DNA of 64,000 nucleotides from Embiotoca jacksoni (Eukaryota > Chordata > Actinopteri > Embiotocidae), in assembly GCA_022577435.1 (NCBI GenBank), contig JAKOON010000020.1:9453324-9517323 (forward strand), written 5' to 3'. Positions 10,851 to 22,385 of this stretch are shown here, piece after piece. Position numbers and translations under genes: made by a program. Below the pieces are notes generated by a model. The model was not told where the DNA came from. It did not search any database and saw nothing but the letters and a program-made list of their open reading frames with translations. Position 1 is the first letter of the stretch. Every line of letters starts with the position of its first letter.

Positions 10851-12696
10851 CGGCGGGCACTTTCAGCAAACATTTTTAGGAAGTTTCTACCGCCTCAACT
10901 CAGTGACTGACCACTTTTTGATCCACAGCAGTTCTGGACAACACACCTGTCACTGATTGCTCCTCTTCATCCACAGTGACCTCTTCGCCTCCTGTTTGTA
11001 CCACCAGCTCCTCTAATTAATTATTGTGACATCCCAGAGAGCCTCTATGATCCCAATAATAATCAACAATAGACCACACAGATGCTACAATGCGATATGC
11101 AAAACCTACTTTAATCTGGCTACAAGCTTTTCTTCCTAACTCTTCCCCCACTGATCCCCAGTCGCTCTTCTTACTTTTTCTGCTGTTACACTACATCATC
11201 CTCAACAGGACCATAAACTAAACATTTTAAGAAGCAAACTTTCAGCTTGGCTGTTGTGCTTTCTACCGTCCATTGGTTGATACTCCTTCAGTCCTGTACT
11301 ATCCAAAGTGTCTCATATGCAGAAGTTTTGTCTGCATAAACTTAAAGCAAACCATCTAAATCCCATACAGTTCCGAACAACATGCCATATATATCCACAT
11401 TCATGTACACTGTGCAATGAATGATGGGCTTCAGTGATGGCCTGTCAATACGCAGCATAGGCAGGAAATAAAGAGACCCCCTCTTTCCCCAATAGGCAGC
11501 AACATAAAGAGAGGTGGGGTGGTGGTGAGAGTGGGGCAAGCAGATAGATCATAGTAACAGCCAATAATAAATGGATCATGCTTCTATGTTTTTAAAGCCA
11601 GTGGCAGCTGTATTGAATGGGAAACCTTGTGTGGGGGAGAAAATAGAGGTTTATTGATCAGAGACAGCATGTAGGGTGGAGTGGTCGCGGTGTGGGGGGT
11701 TTGAGGCCTGTCGTCATCCAGGAAAATGATGTTCTCACTGAGTTTTCTATTTCATATACAACCAAACCCCCACCCCTCCAACTCACTCATCCTCATGTCA
11801 TATGCGCTCCCAAAACACACACAGACACACATGAACGCAAGGCTGCAAGGCTGCGGCCACGTAGCTACGCGGTAGCCCTGGTTTAACATGGTTGTTTGTG
11901 TTAAAGGTGAGGTCAGGCGGGGATATTTTTGTACCCATCTTTGTTGTTGTTCTTGTGGTCATTTGGAGCGCTGCAAAGTACAGCGGTAAGTGAAAACTTC
12001 CACAGTGTCTGAGAAACGAGGGATTTGTTATTGCGCTACAGAAAGGAGCACCACTCTCCTTCCACCATTGCTCATTGTGCAACGCTCCGAGAAGTGTCTT
12101 TTGCTTTGGAGTTTTATCAGCTTTTCAGTAAAGTGAAAACTCAGACATATTACAACCAGCAACACCCACAAAAAAAAATGCCAGTTTTACATTGCACTGT
12201 TTTCACTTTGATTATGAATATTATGTAATTATAAGGGTTCGGCCATGGTTGCCTTATAAACTCTTTACTCACTGTAACTGACGCAGACAAAGTACATTCA
12301 AGTATAAAACTTGCTCTTCGATATCATTTGGTCTAAAAAGCGTCAGGCGCCATTCTCTCTCCATAAAACATTTGACACACTGATGGTGTGGTGGCGATTT
12401 GATTTGCAGTAATGTTCATATTTATTTTCTCAGTTGCCTTTGCCAAGCTTGAATTCCGAAAAGGATTTTCTCTCATTTGTTTCCCTTTTATTTCTTGGTA
12501 TTACTTTTCGTTCCTTTTCTCTCTCCTGCTCACTCCAAAACCCGAGTCGCATGCAGACTGGGTTGCCAACCAATTTAAACAGCAAGGTTTTCGGCAGCTA
12601 AACGCCAGCTAGCAGCAGTGCTGTGGTCTATGCAGTACTTTCTCTGTGGCCACACAATTAAGGATTTAGGTGTGGCGATAGGAAGAATGTGGAAAT
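10851..12696. other. Non-coding stretch, possibly further decayed LINE sequence
   Basis: 10851-11300 may continue the LINE relic, but no motif could be placed. The remainder is mixed sequence without a convincing gene. A GCAAGGCTGCAAGGCTGC doublet lies near 11838. Confidence 0.4.
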
Positions 12697-12739
12697 TGGA
12701 TCCTGGCAGCACACACCCTCCTAACTCTCTATTTCTTTC

Positions 12740-12777
<38 letters not shown>

Positions 12778-13136
12778 CACTTCTTTACTCCTGTTGTTTC
12801 CTGTCTTTGTAAGTCCTCGTCTCGCCTGTTCTTCCCCTCTCTTTAAATCTTTTCTCCATCTCTCTCAGTCTGTCACTCCCCTTTCCTCCCCAAAATCCTC
12901 CTGTCCCTCTTATTTATATTTATTTTATATTTATTTTTAAATATCTTCTGTGCACCTTGTCATTTCCTACTCTTCCTGTCTCCCTCCTTGTTCTTCTCCC
13001 CGAATCTTACTCTTTTTCTCCACCAACACACTTACCCTCATCCTGTCTCAGCTGCACATTCAACCCACAACTACCCTCATCTGTGTGAAACAAATCATTT
13101 GGTTTTCCTCTTTTCTTCCATTTCCTCTTTCCACAG
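12697..13136. repeat. Long pyrimidine-rich tract with T28 run
   Basis: Roughly 440 bp dominated by C and T on the + strand, including an uninterrupted T28 at 12746-12773 and blocks such as CTCTTTTCTTCCATTTCCTC at its 3' end. It ends in TTTCCACAG, a strong-looking splice acceptor. Low-complexity Leu/Phe/Ser frames across it are artefacts. Confidence 0.75.
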
Positions 13137-13206
13137 ACACTGAACTTGCAGAGAGAGAGAAACAGGAAGAAAGTCATAGTGGGGGAGGTAACAGGGAGAG
13201 TAGCAG

Positions 13207-16200
13207 GTAAAGGAATAATGCGCACACATTAGACTAACACAAGGGATGGATGTAGAGGCAGAGAGAGAACTGCAGATAATTACAAACTTAGTGGTGGATT
13301 ACATCCTGTATCTAGATTTAAGTTTATTTAAGAATAATTTTAGCTGAATCATCTCACTGCATTTGCATTTAACCATTTTAAATAAATGGATTTTTATTTT
13401 TTTCCCCCTACATTGATTACAGATTGCATTCGTGCATTTGCTCTGGAAGTAAAGTCTGGCCATTCAGGTTTCTTATTTCAAGGATTAATTTTTATATCCT
13501 TAACTAAGGCTGCCAAGTCTGTCTGAAACATAAAATCCCTCTGCCAAACCTGTCTTTTTTCACTGTGTGAGAGGAAGGGAGTGCATATTTGGATACAGCA
13601 TTCAAGTAAAAGTCTTTCTCTCTGATTGTCTGTAACCTGTCTAACCAAATTCACAGACATACTTTAACATGCCATCTGTGACCTGTGCACCAGCAATGGG
13701 AACCTATCCATCAAACACGATCTTACTACAGACTTCCTGTTACAGACGTTTTGGACATTTTGTTTTGGCATTTTGCTCACTGCAGAATCACCCCGTGTTT
13801 AAACAGATTTAACTGTTGTTTTTTTTTTACACTAATGATAAAATGTATCATACAGTAATTCAAGTTAATCTTACAACAGGTACGAACTAATACAGACACA
13901 AATGTAAAAAGGTACTCACTTTAACATGAATTGGACAAATAAAAGAAGAAAATGACAACAACATAATGTCCCCATATTACCCTATATGATGTTTAGATGA
14001 TTGTGATGAGAGTTGCACCTAATTTTTGGTCCAGAGCATTAAAGGTCATCAGTTGGTTAATTTGGTGATTATGAAGGCTGCATCCACAAACCAGTTTTGC
14101 CCTGAATGGCAGTATCTACATTTAATATGTTTCTCCATTTAATCACATGCAAATATAACTATACCCCGTGACACCTACAGTATTATATTATGTAAATGTG
14201 TCCGTATCTTTTCACATTAGTTATAACTTGGCCACTCAAACTAACTTGAACCTCACCTCCCAATGTCATTGCTTGCAAACAAAATGTTGCCTCAAAGAAA
14301 ATTCCAGCATGGTGCAAACAAACCTCTTCAGCGATGACTTACCAAATCCACATCAAGAGCATCCTGCCTTTTGACCCATAAACTTTCTCCATTATTCCCC
14401 AGACTGTCATCAACTTATGATCAATGCGCCATAAAACCCCTTCATTCATCACCTCCAATTAAATCAATTATCATTCCTGGGATTGGATCCCGACAAATCA
14501 CAGCGGTCGATGGGCAGGAATGGCATGGGCCAGTGGGGGCATTCGGACAGGCAGAATGAGACAGCGGACAGATAGAGTCATCCTTCATGCTAAGTGGGAT
14601 TGTCCTGACGTGGGCTGAGATAGACCCTGAGGTGTAATGGACCTCTTTGCCTTGACTTCCTCTGGCCTCAGCGACAGTGTAGGGCGGAAAGTAGACATGG
14701 GTCAAACAGCGGCTGAATAGTTTGGATCCAAAGTGAAATAGCTGCCATTTAAAAAAAAATTACAAAATGATTGATGCCACACAATTTAAAGTGCAATTCC
14801 ATTTTAAAGCCACAGTGTTATTTTTTACTATCAAATAACAAAGTGAATCTAGCATATTCACCACACTTGGTCTACCTATGCAGATGTGCTTAAGTGCCCC
14901 TCCACCATTCTTCTTATAATGGCATTTCAGCGATGCTGGGAATGTTTTTGGAATAAACCACTTGTTTGTGACAATTGGGGTGATGCCAGCCCTCTCAGAG
15001 CAACAATGCAACAGCAATCAAATGATAATAAAGGCGGAAGGTTTCTTGACAACTAGACTAATTCATGCTCACTCTATAGAGTTTTTGGTGAAAACAAGAA
15101 AATAACGATAAAAGTATCACCAGTGTATTCAACAATTACATTTTAAATGGAGCACAAAATAATTGCCTCTACCTATAATGGCAATATTTCTGATTTTAAA
15201 CGACTGTCGACTAATGTCTGTACTGCACTTTTCTGTAACTTGGTTGTCAATCAGTTGGCAGTTGAAGAGCTAGCTTGCTTTAGCTCCACCTTCCCCTTCT
15301 GTCAAAAAACAACCAATGCTTGGTGGGGATGGAAAACATGTTACTCAAAGTGCTCTGTTTAAGGTTTGAGATTTTATTCAGGAATGTTGCAATAGACTTT
15401 GTAAAACTGACAATTCAATGGCTTTCATCTGCAGGCCACATACTCAATTACCAACGTGTCACCTCATTTGATGATAGATAGTGACATAATTGACAATTAT
15501 TTAAATGGAATTTTTGAGATTTAAATGAATTGGTATTGTGAGAGAGTTTCAAAGAAAAATAATAGCAAAAATGAAGGTTAAGGTTTTCTGCAAATATTCA
15601 CTGATGGACACATACTTGGAGATGATTTCAAATCATTCTCTATTAAAAGGATTTTCTATGAGACTAAACTTCATGTGACCTCATGAATCTACTCCTGTTG
15701 TCTTCATATATTAATAATATGTATAAAACAAATAATTACAGCTATTAAACAATTGATAATTCCTTCACTACAATCTCTGTTCTACAAGTCTTTAAACATG
15801 CTATGGTCTATTTCTCTCTAAAAAGCTCAGCTTTGTACCTTTTTCTCTGACTAACTATTGACCCATTTCAGAAGTCCCATTTCTACCAATTTACCTACTC
15901 ATCTGATAAATTATTGCAATACATTCTATTCTTGTAGTTTAAATTTAAGTATCAAGGAACCTTACATCGGAATAAACATTTTGGTTCCCGAGTTAGTTCA
16001 AACCTTTCAAATATGTATTTCTATCAAACATTAGAATTCTCAATCTCTTCCTCTACCAAACTCACAAGTGTACCACGAGTCAATGATGGGTCCCATTTTT
16101 TTTTTTTTTTTTTGCATTTTGCATTTTGCATGCTTCCCCTGGTTCACTTGACAAATAGGGCAAAACACTTCATCTGGCCTGACTGTGAGCGATAACTTTG

Positions 16201-16969
16201 AGGCAACTTTGACTTTGATTTAAATCTATTCTGATTTCAATAAAATAGTCACACATTTAATCGTGTGCAAGTACTCAGCCTTCTGCACACATACAATGTT
16301 CAATCATTCAGCCAGGTAAAACTCTTTTGATGTCAAAACATATCTCTACAACAACAAACCCTACATTGACTCACTGCTAATGACTAAGCACCAATGTTAG
16401 CTAATGTTAAACAATATGTGACATTTCTTATAAAATTCCAAGCCAACATCAGAAATGAAAGGATGCTTTACTATTCCACCAAAAACAGTCCTTCACTTAT
16501 TTATGGGATGTAATATTACAGATACATGTTTTCACGTGACACCATAATTGTTTTTGACATCTGTTGCAATTACAATGAAAAGCCATATTGTTATAGTGCA
16601 CTTGTTCACATTTCACAAGTCTAACTAACCGAATTAACAACTTGTTTTATCGCAGATATGTTAATAAAAAAAAAAATTTGAAAAAAAGTAACAAAATGTT
16701 AATTTAACATATTAATCTTTCGAATATCAAACGTATTTTCCCTCTCTGCCTGGTTTTAACACCAGCCAATGTTATTTTTTTTCCAGGGTAAAACCCTGTG
16801 ATCGTCTTTGCTCTACCAAACATCATGCTCTTTCTCAGCATGTTGCAGACTACTAAATGGTTTTCATGGACTTTCTTCATCAGTCAAAATATATTCATAT
16901 TGTAAAAATGATTAGCCTTATTGATTTGTAATAATTTTCCACCCACATTACACGTTTATGTTCTCAGGC
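13207..16969. other. Non-coding stretch, AT-rich
   Basis: No gene recognised. It contains a T18 run at 16096-16113, followed by a three-fold TTTTGCA repeat ending near 16131. 14380-14700 is mixed, unique-looking sequence. 16620-16860 shares short blocks with 5165-5350 (TTCGAATATCA then TTTCCCTCT or TTTACCTCT), suggesting two old copies of a dispersed repeat. Confidence 0.45.
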
Positions 16970-17130
16970 AGTAAGAGAAAAAGCAGGAGAGAACAAAATT
17001 TAAACGGACAGAAACGGGAAGAGAGAAAGATAAAAGAGAGAGAGTGGCAGTAAAAAAAGGCAAAGACGAAGAGAAACAGAAAAAGAGGGTGAGAGAAGAG
17101 AGAAATTAAAGGAAGGGAGAGTGAGGTTGA
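16970..17130. repeat. Purine-rich tract
   Basis: About 160 bp of GA-rich sequence, including short AGAGAGAG runs. It is followed by a G+C-rich patch to about 17385, a local departure from the AT-rich surroundings. Confidence 0.6.
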
Positions 17131-20100
17131 GGCCTGTGGTGGATTGTGGGCTAGGGCTGCTGCTGCCTCAGCATAGTCAGCCGACGGGTCTAGCCCGAGG
17201 TGATATGTTTTCCTCAGGAAATATCTGTGGAGGCTAGTGGGTCTAGCACTGGGAGCCGTGCCGGCTGGGATGGAGGGGGCTGAGGGGGGACTCAGGATGA
17301 GGGCTCGGAGCAGCCCCAGGAAAAGTCTCCCTTCCTGGGATGGGGATGGGAGTGAGGTAGGCTGAAAGCCAGAACTCCAACATGACAGAGCTTCGACAGT
17401 GTTTTCAAGCTAGGTGTACAGTATATGTAGTGGGTGCCAAGTGGTGTGAATAAATTTGATAAAAACAGTTAAGAATTTTCTCAGCAGATTTTTCTAATTA
17501 CATTTCTGGCCTGCAAAGTTGCCAACATTTCTTTCAGATGAACATGGATTTGCAAAAATGTTTTTCCAGAATGGAACAAAATAAAATAAGAAGTCCTGAC
17601 ATTCACATATTTTAACATTGTACAAGAGTAATGAAACTCTCTCAACGCATCAGTGATTATTTAAACTTTGAAAAATGATGCCGCACTCTTGAAATACAAG
17701 TTATTTACATATTTTAGGCTTTCTGTTAAATGCCACGTTTTCATGTGCAGACTGATCCTTAGCATAGCAGAACGTTTTCGACTCAAAAAAGAACAGTGTT
17801 TGCTATGCTTGGCTAACTCCCAGTTAAAAGAAATAAATGTTTAACACTTGTTATTAAGATGTGAGAGTTACCATGTAAATTTGAAGTGTTTACAAAGCCA
17901 CATGACCAGTAATCTACATTTTACGTGCAGAAGTTTCATGCCAAAATAAAAAAAAAATTCACCACTGGAAACAGTGTCTCCTCTTGGAAATTGAGTAATA
18001 ACAGAAAATTAAAAGATCAGTAACCGAAACTCTTGGGTAACAAAATGAGAATCCTACACAAAGTGGATCTACATTTAAAGACACTGAAAAATAAATCTCT
18101 GACAACGATTTGTTTCCTTTTCTAATGATGTGAAACACACTGCTCCCAATGTAATTAAAAAGATTTATTTTCATCTGATGAGTCTGAATGTCTAGACTAT
18201 ACAGCATTATCTGGTGCTCGTCTTTGCATGTGCGGGGTGATGTCAGTGTTTTCCAGGATGTATTTGAATGGTTTATTAACTATTGAAATAGAAACCAAAT
18301 AACAGATACTGTATGTGAAGGACACACAGGAGAACGACTCAGATGGGGAAAGAAAGCTTCAAGTCTGCAGTGAGTCCATCTGTTAAGTGTGTGTACATAT
18401 GTTTATGTAGACACAGGTGTGTATGGATGACTGAGTATGTTTGTTTATGTTTGGCAGTTCTGTGCATTTGTGTCAGTTGGTGTTTGTTAATTCGTGTGTT
18501 TTACTTTGAGCACAGTGAGAACATATGGGGGCACATGTCAGCTTGAAAAATCGGTGCGAATATGTAAAACGATCATGTGTGTACACATGTGTGCCTATGT
18601 GAGTGTGCATCCTATAATTCCTCCCCGGTGCAGATTGCAGCAAAGGCCTTCAGGATTGTTGATCACAGAGGGACAGGATAGGAGATTATGTCTGGATTTC
18701 CATGTTTCAAACTTCATCAACCAGAGCAGACAGAGGCGCAAAACCGGATGCATGTGGAAAGTAGCTCGAGCACGGACACACACATGCAGCCTCGACCACA
18801 TGTGCAGAAAGCTGCACAAATACAACATACAGTACAGCGTTGAATGTGTCTGTTTTATCTTCATCTATTTTTCTCATATTTGACACATTCAGGATACATC
18901 GGTTTCCCCTAAATATGCACATGGGTTTAGCATTGTACACATGCAATTGGCTGCATTCAACGCAATCAAAAATAAACCATGACTCTTATTTCAACATGCA
19001 ACTGTCTGTTTAGTTTGTTTAGTTATTTGTTACCCTTTTTGGGTACTCGGGTAGTTAATACTGTGGTTATGTTTGTAAGGAGAATCGTCTGGCCTGCATT
19101 ATGACACAGAAACAGAAGCGGGATGGGGACGGGGGGTGTCTTTTGAAAAAAAAGAGTGGAAGATAAAAAATGATATTAAATGAACCCTGTAGAGTTTTTA
19201 TTTGCTATTAGCACTATGAAGAAGTGCCTGTTTTGTAAGCCTCTTTTGCAAACGCAGGAGGACACCCACACATGTGTGTGCATGTGGGCCACACAATGAA
19301 TGCAAAGCACATTTAGTATGAGTATTTACGGGAAGGTTTGGGCAGGATTTAGACAGAATAGACAAAACAATAAATTCAAAATGCAGTTTTCAACCAGCAT
19401 CAACTGTTGTGGCACCTGAGAAATATTTGTGCTGCTCTAATTGTACAAATGTTCCAAGCGATATGTCAACAATGATCAGAAAAAGCTATGCAACAATTCC
19501 TTTAAAAATGTAAAATAAAATTAAAAAAAGAATGGGCAAATGCTGCCAACCATCTGACCTGACACTTATTTGTTTACAGTAATTACACCAAGTACTCCTA
19601 ATTAGACCTCAATATTCTCACTAGTTTCCATGAACGTCCTACTTTCTAGGTGTTTATGTCCCCTTGTTGATGGGTGGTTGTTTACCGTGAGATGGATTTT
19701 AAAGCAAAATCAGGTGAATGACTCAGTGGTCGGGGAAACTTTGTGTAGTGTTCAAACAATGCTAGTAAATAGGAAACCGGTAAGAGCACAGCAAGTGGAA
19801 CAGATGTAATGCTCTGTAGGAAGATGTGGAGGTAGTGCATCAGTGTATTTACTGTATGCCTTTGTGTGTGGGTGTAAGTGGGCCTATTTCATTATTGTTA
19901 ATATACCTCATGACTTAATATATGAAAACAAATGTGTGTCTGTGTGTGTAGCATTGCTAGAAATTGTGCACAGAAAATATAAATCAATTATTGTGCATTT
20001 GAAAATGTTTTTAAATTAATATTTTCTGCTCTGTTTATATGTTTGAATGAGTGTGCATGCCTAAGTGTGTACCAACAAGTAGGAAACAAAAACTACTTTG

Positions 20101-20203
20101 TGCCTGTGTGTATGTGTATATGTGTTGTTCTCGCTATCTCAGGAAGAGATAGAAAGTTCAGGTCCATGCTTGATCGATGTGCTCCAATGTTCAGAGGAAG
20201 CAA

Positions 20204-20206
<3 letters not shown>
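17131..20206. other. Non-coding stretch
   Basis: 17131-17385 is G+C-rich mixed sequence (GGGTCTAGCCC and GGGTCTAGCACT are repeated motifs). The rest is AT-rich. The frames near 18500-18880 lie on both strands and have no motif. No gene was recognised. Confidence 0.45.

Positions 20207-20275
<69 letters not shown>
20207..20275. repeat. (GT)34 microsatellite
   Basis: Perfect GT repeat, then GAGAGTGTGTGAGTG. It is the first of four CA/GT arrays within 600 bp. Confidence 0.97.
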
Positions 20276-20281
<6 letters not shown>

Positions 20282-20395
20282 TGTGTGAGTGTATGAATGT
20301 GCAGGGTGTGTGGAGGGAAAGGGGGGCAGTTATTTTGGAACTGTCCAGACGGAAATGGGACCGAACCCAAAGAGGATGCAGATAGGGTTGTCAAC

Positions 20396-20415
20396 TCACA
20401 CACACGCACACACAC

Positions 20416-20454
<39 letters not shown>

Positions 20455-20480
20455 TACACGCAAACACGCAAACACACACT
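20396..20480. repeat. Interrupted CA/CG microsatellite
   Basis: CA repeats with several CG substitutions (CACACGCACA). Opposite in strand sense to the GT array 120 bp upstream, so the two can pair. Confidence 0.93.
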
Positions 20481-20580
20481 TTTGCAACTGCTAACCCACA
20501 TGACAAAAAGTAACTTGTGCAGCTACATTGTGGTCGGGTCGTGTTGACACTTGCTTCATTGCTGTGCGAACAATGGCCAC

Positions 20581-20622
20581 ACACACATGCAATTACACAA
20601 ACACACACACACACACACACAC
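20581..20622. repeat. Short CA microsatellite
   Basis: Imperfect CA repeats, including an uninterrupted run from about 20600 to 20622. Confidence 0.9.
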
Positions 20623-20689
20623 GCATAAATGAAGCGATATTGAAAGATCAAGGCAACATTTTAGGTAACAGCTAAGTACCGGTGGTTCC

Positions 20690-20691
<2 letters not shown>

Positions 20692-20783
<92 letters not shown>

Positions 20784-20796
20784 GCGCACACACACA
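20692..20796. repeat. (AC)52 microsatellite with CGCGCG interruption
   Basis: The longest array in the window, about 105 bp. A CGCGCG block at about 20781-20786 interrupts its 3' part. Alternating purine-pyrimidine sequence of this length with a CG core is a strong candidate for Z-DNA. Confidence 0.97.
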
Positions 20797-22298
20797 GTGT
20801 ATAAGCTCAGCCAGGATCTACCTTGCCTCCCTCTATTTCCCCTCAACCCAAACACTTCTGTTTCTGAATTTGGCCAACATCAGTTTTAGTTCAACTGAAA
20901 CTTTGCTACTTTGCTAAATTATTGTGAAAAGATAAGGTGGGAAAAAAGGGGAACACTCTGAGTTTGTGTTTCATTAAACAGGAAAGATACAAATATATTC
21001 CAGTATCATTTTCTATGTAGGTGGCTGGTATTCTTAGTTCATTAATGTGTTCTTTTTTTATTTGCGTTGAGAGAGGGGATCATAAATCTCTACGAGAAAA
21101 GTCAAACCGGTGGAGTTTTTCCTCTAAAAATAATCTCTGTTTCCCCTGTCAGGGGTGAGAGGGCTTCACGTGTGGTCTCACCTTTAAGAAAGGAGTTAAT
21201 ATCACAGCTGGAAAGTGGCAAGCCTTGTGGTCAGGGCCAGAACAGAAAAAAATAAATCTCACCTCTAGCCAATTAACTTACTCTGACTGTCACTTGGACA
21301 GTAAATATATGGTTTTGCTAACATCTTTTGAGGAATAACACAACTGTTCTAGTAGATCTTATATCTAAAAAAAAAAAGTGGCCACAGAGAGCATTTGCTT
21401 GAAGGCAAACCTCTCCTCTCTCTGTCCTTTGAGAATCACCCCCACCAGCATCTCTTCATATCCAGTCCAGCGTCATAAGTGGTGGTCAAACCACAATGTT
21501 TTCTCAGGGTGGTTGGTTACACTGTTCTCCACCCGCGGTTGCTAGACCATGGCAGGGGAAGAAGCTTGTTCAACATGTTTCCCTTTTTTAAAAAAAAAGT
21601 GTCTGCTTGCTCCCTCCTTTTCCAATACCACCCAAGTGTTGAGTATAGCCTCCTACGCCAAGTGGGGGTAGACAGAATGGATTCAAAATGAAACTTGTGA
21701 CATCACATGATTTAGACTGCTTCAAATACAGACTGCCGATGTATGTCGGGTGCCCCAAAAAGTAATGCACCTCAAACAGTGGTGGTCCATAATCTGGGAT
21801 GCATTAGTAGTATGCAACCACAGAGGCAGAACTTTGTTCTACAAGACTTCAGAGAGGTACAAGTATTTAAGTACACAGAGGGTTCTTCAAAGAATGTACT
21901 CTCAAGCTTATTGCTGCTGCTGTAGGAGTTTGGCTTCTGAGGGTTTGACTGATAGAAAGTATCATTTCTTCTGACTGCATTTAGTTTACTGTATTTTCAA
22001 GGTTAGGAAACCCTTCTAAAAGCAGCAGATAGACTGGTTTCATTATGGGTTAGACTTCCGACTTAGACCATGTATGTTGTGTCTCCTCTGTGCCTCCTCT
22101 GCTGATCTAGTACATTGTTTGAAAACCAGTTTTATTTTACAAATAATTGTAAGCTTGACTGCTACCCCATAGTGAACATTTTATGAACCCATTTGAATAA
22201 CCAGAGCAATAGAACATACAACTATTTTCCTTTAAGTCAACAGACCCACTTTTTTCACTGATTTAAAAACATTATTACAAGTAGGATTACTTATCCCA
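20797..22298. other. Non-coding stretch
   Basis: No gene recognised. 21400-21560 is mixed sequence with possible regulatory character. GGGTGCCCCAAAAAGTAATG near 21750 resembles a mariner terminus, but no partner end was found. Confidence 0.4.
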
Positions 22299-22314
22299 TT
22301 TATTATTATTATAA

Positions 22315-22381
<67 letters not shown>

Positions 22382-22385
22382 TATA
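22299..22385. repeat. (TTA)n microsatellite, about 28 units
   Basis: TTA/ATT triplets with one ATAATATT disturbance near 22311-22318, then a perfect run to about 22382. Confidence 0.96.

Noticed and set aside
21743..21775. Mariner-like terminus GGGTGCCCCAAAAAGTAATG
   Set aside because: Only one end was found, with no inverted partner or transposase nearby.
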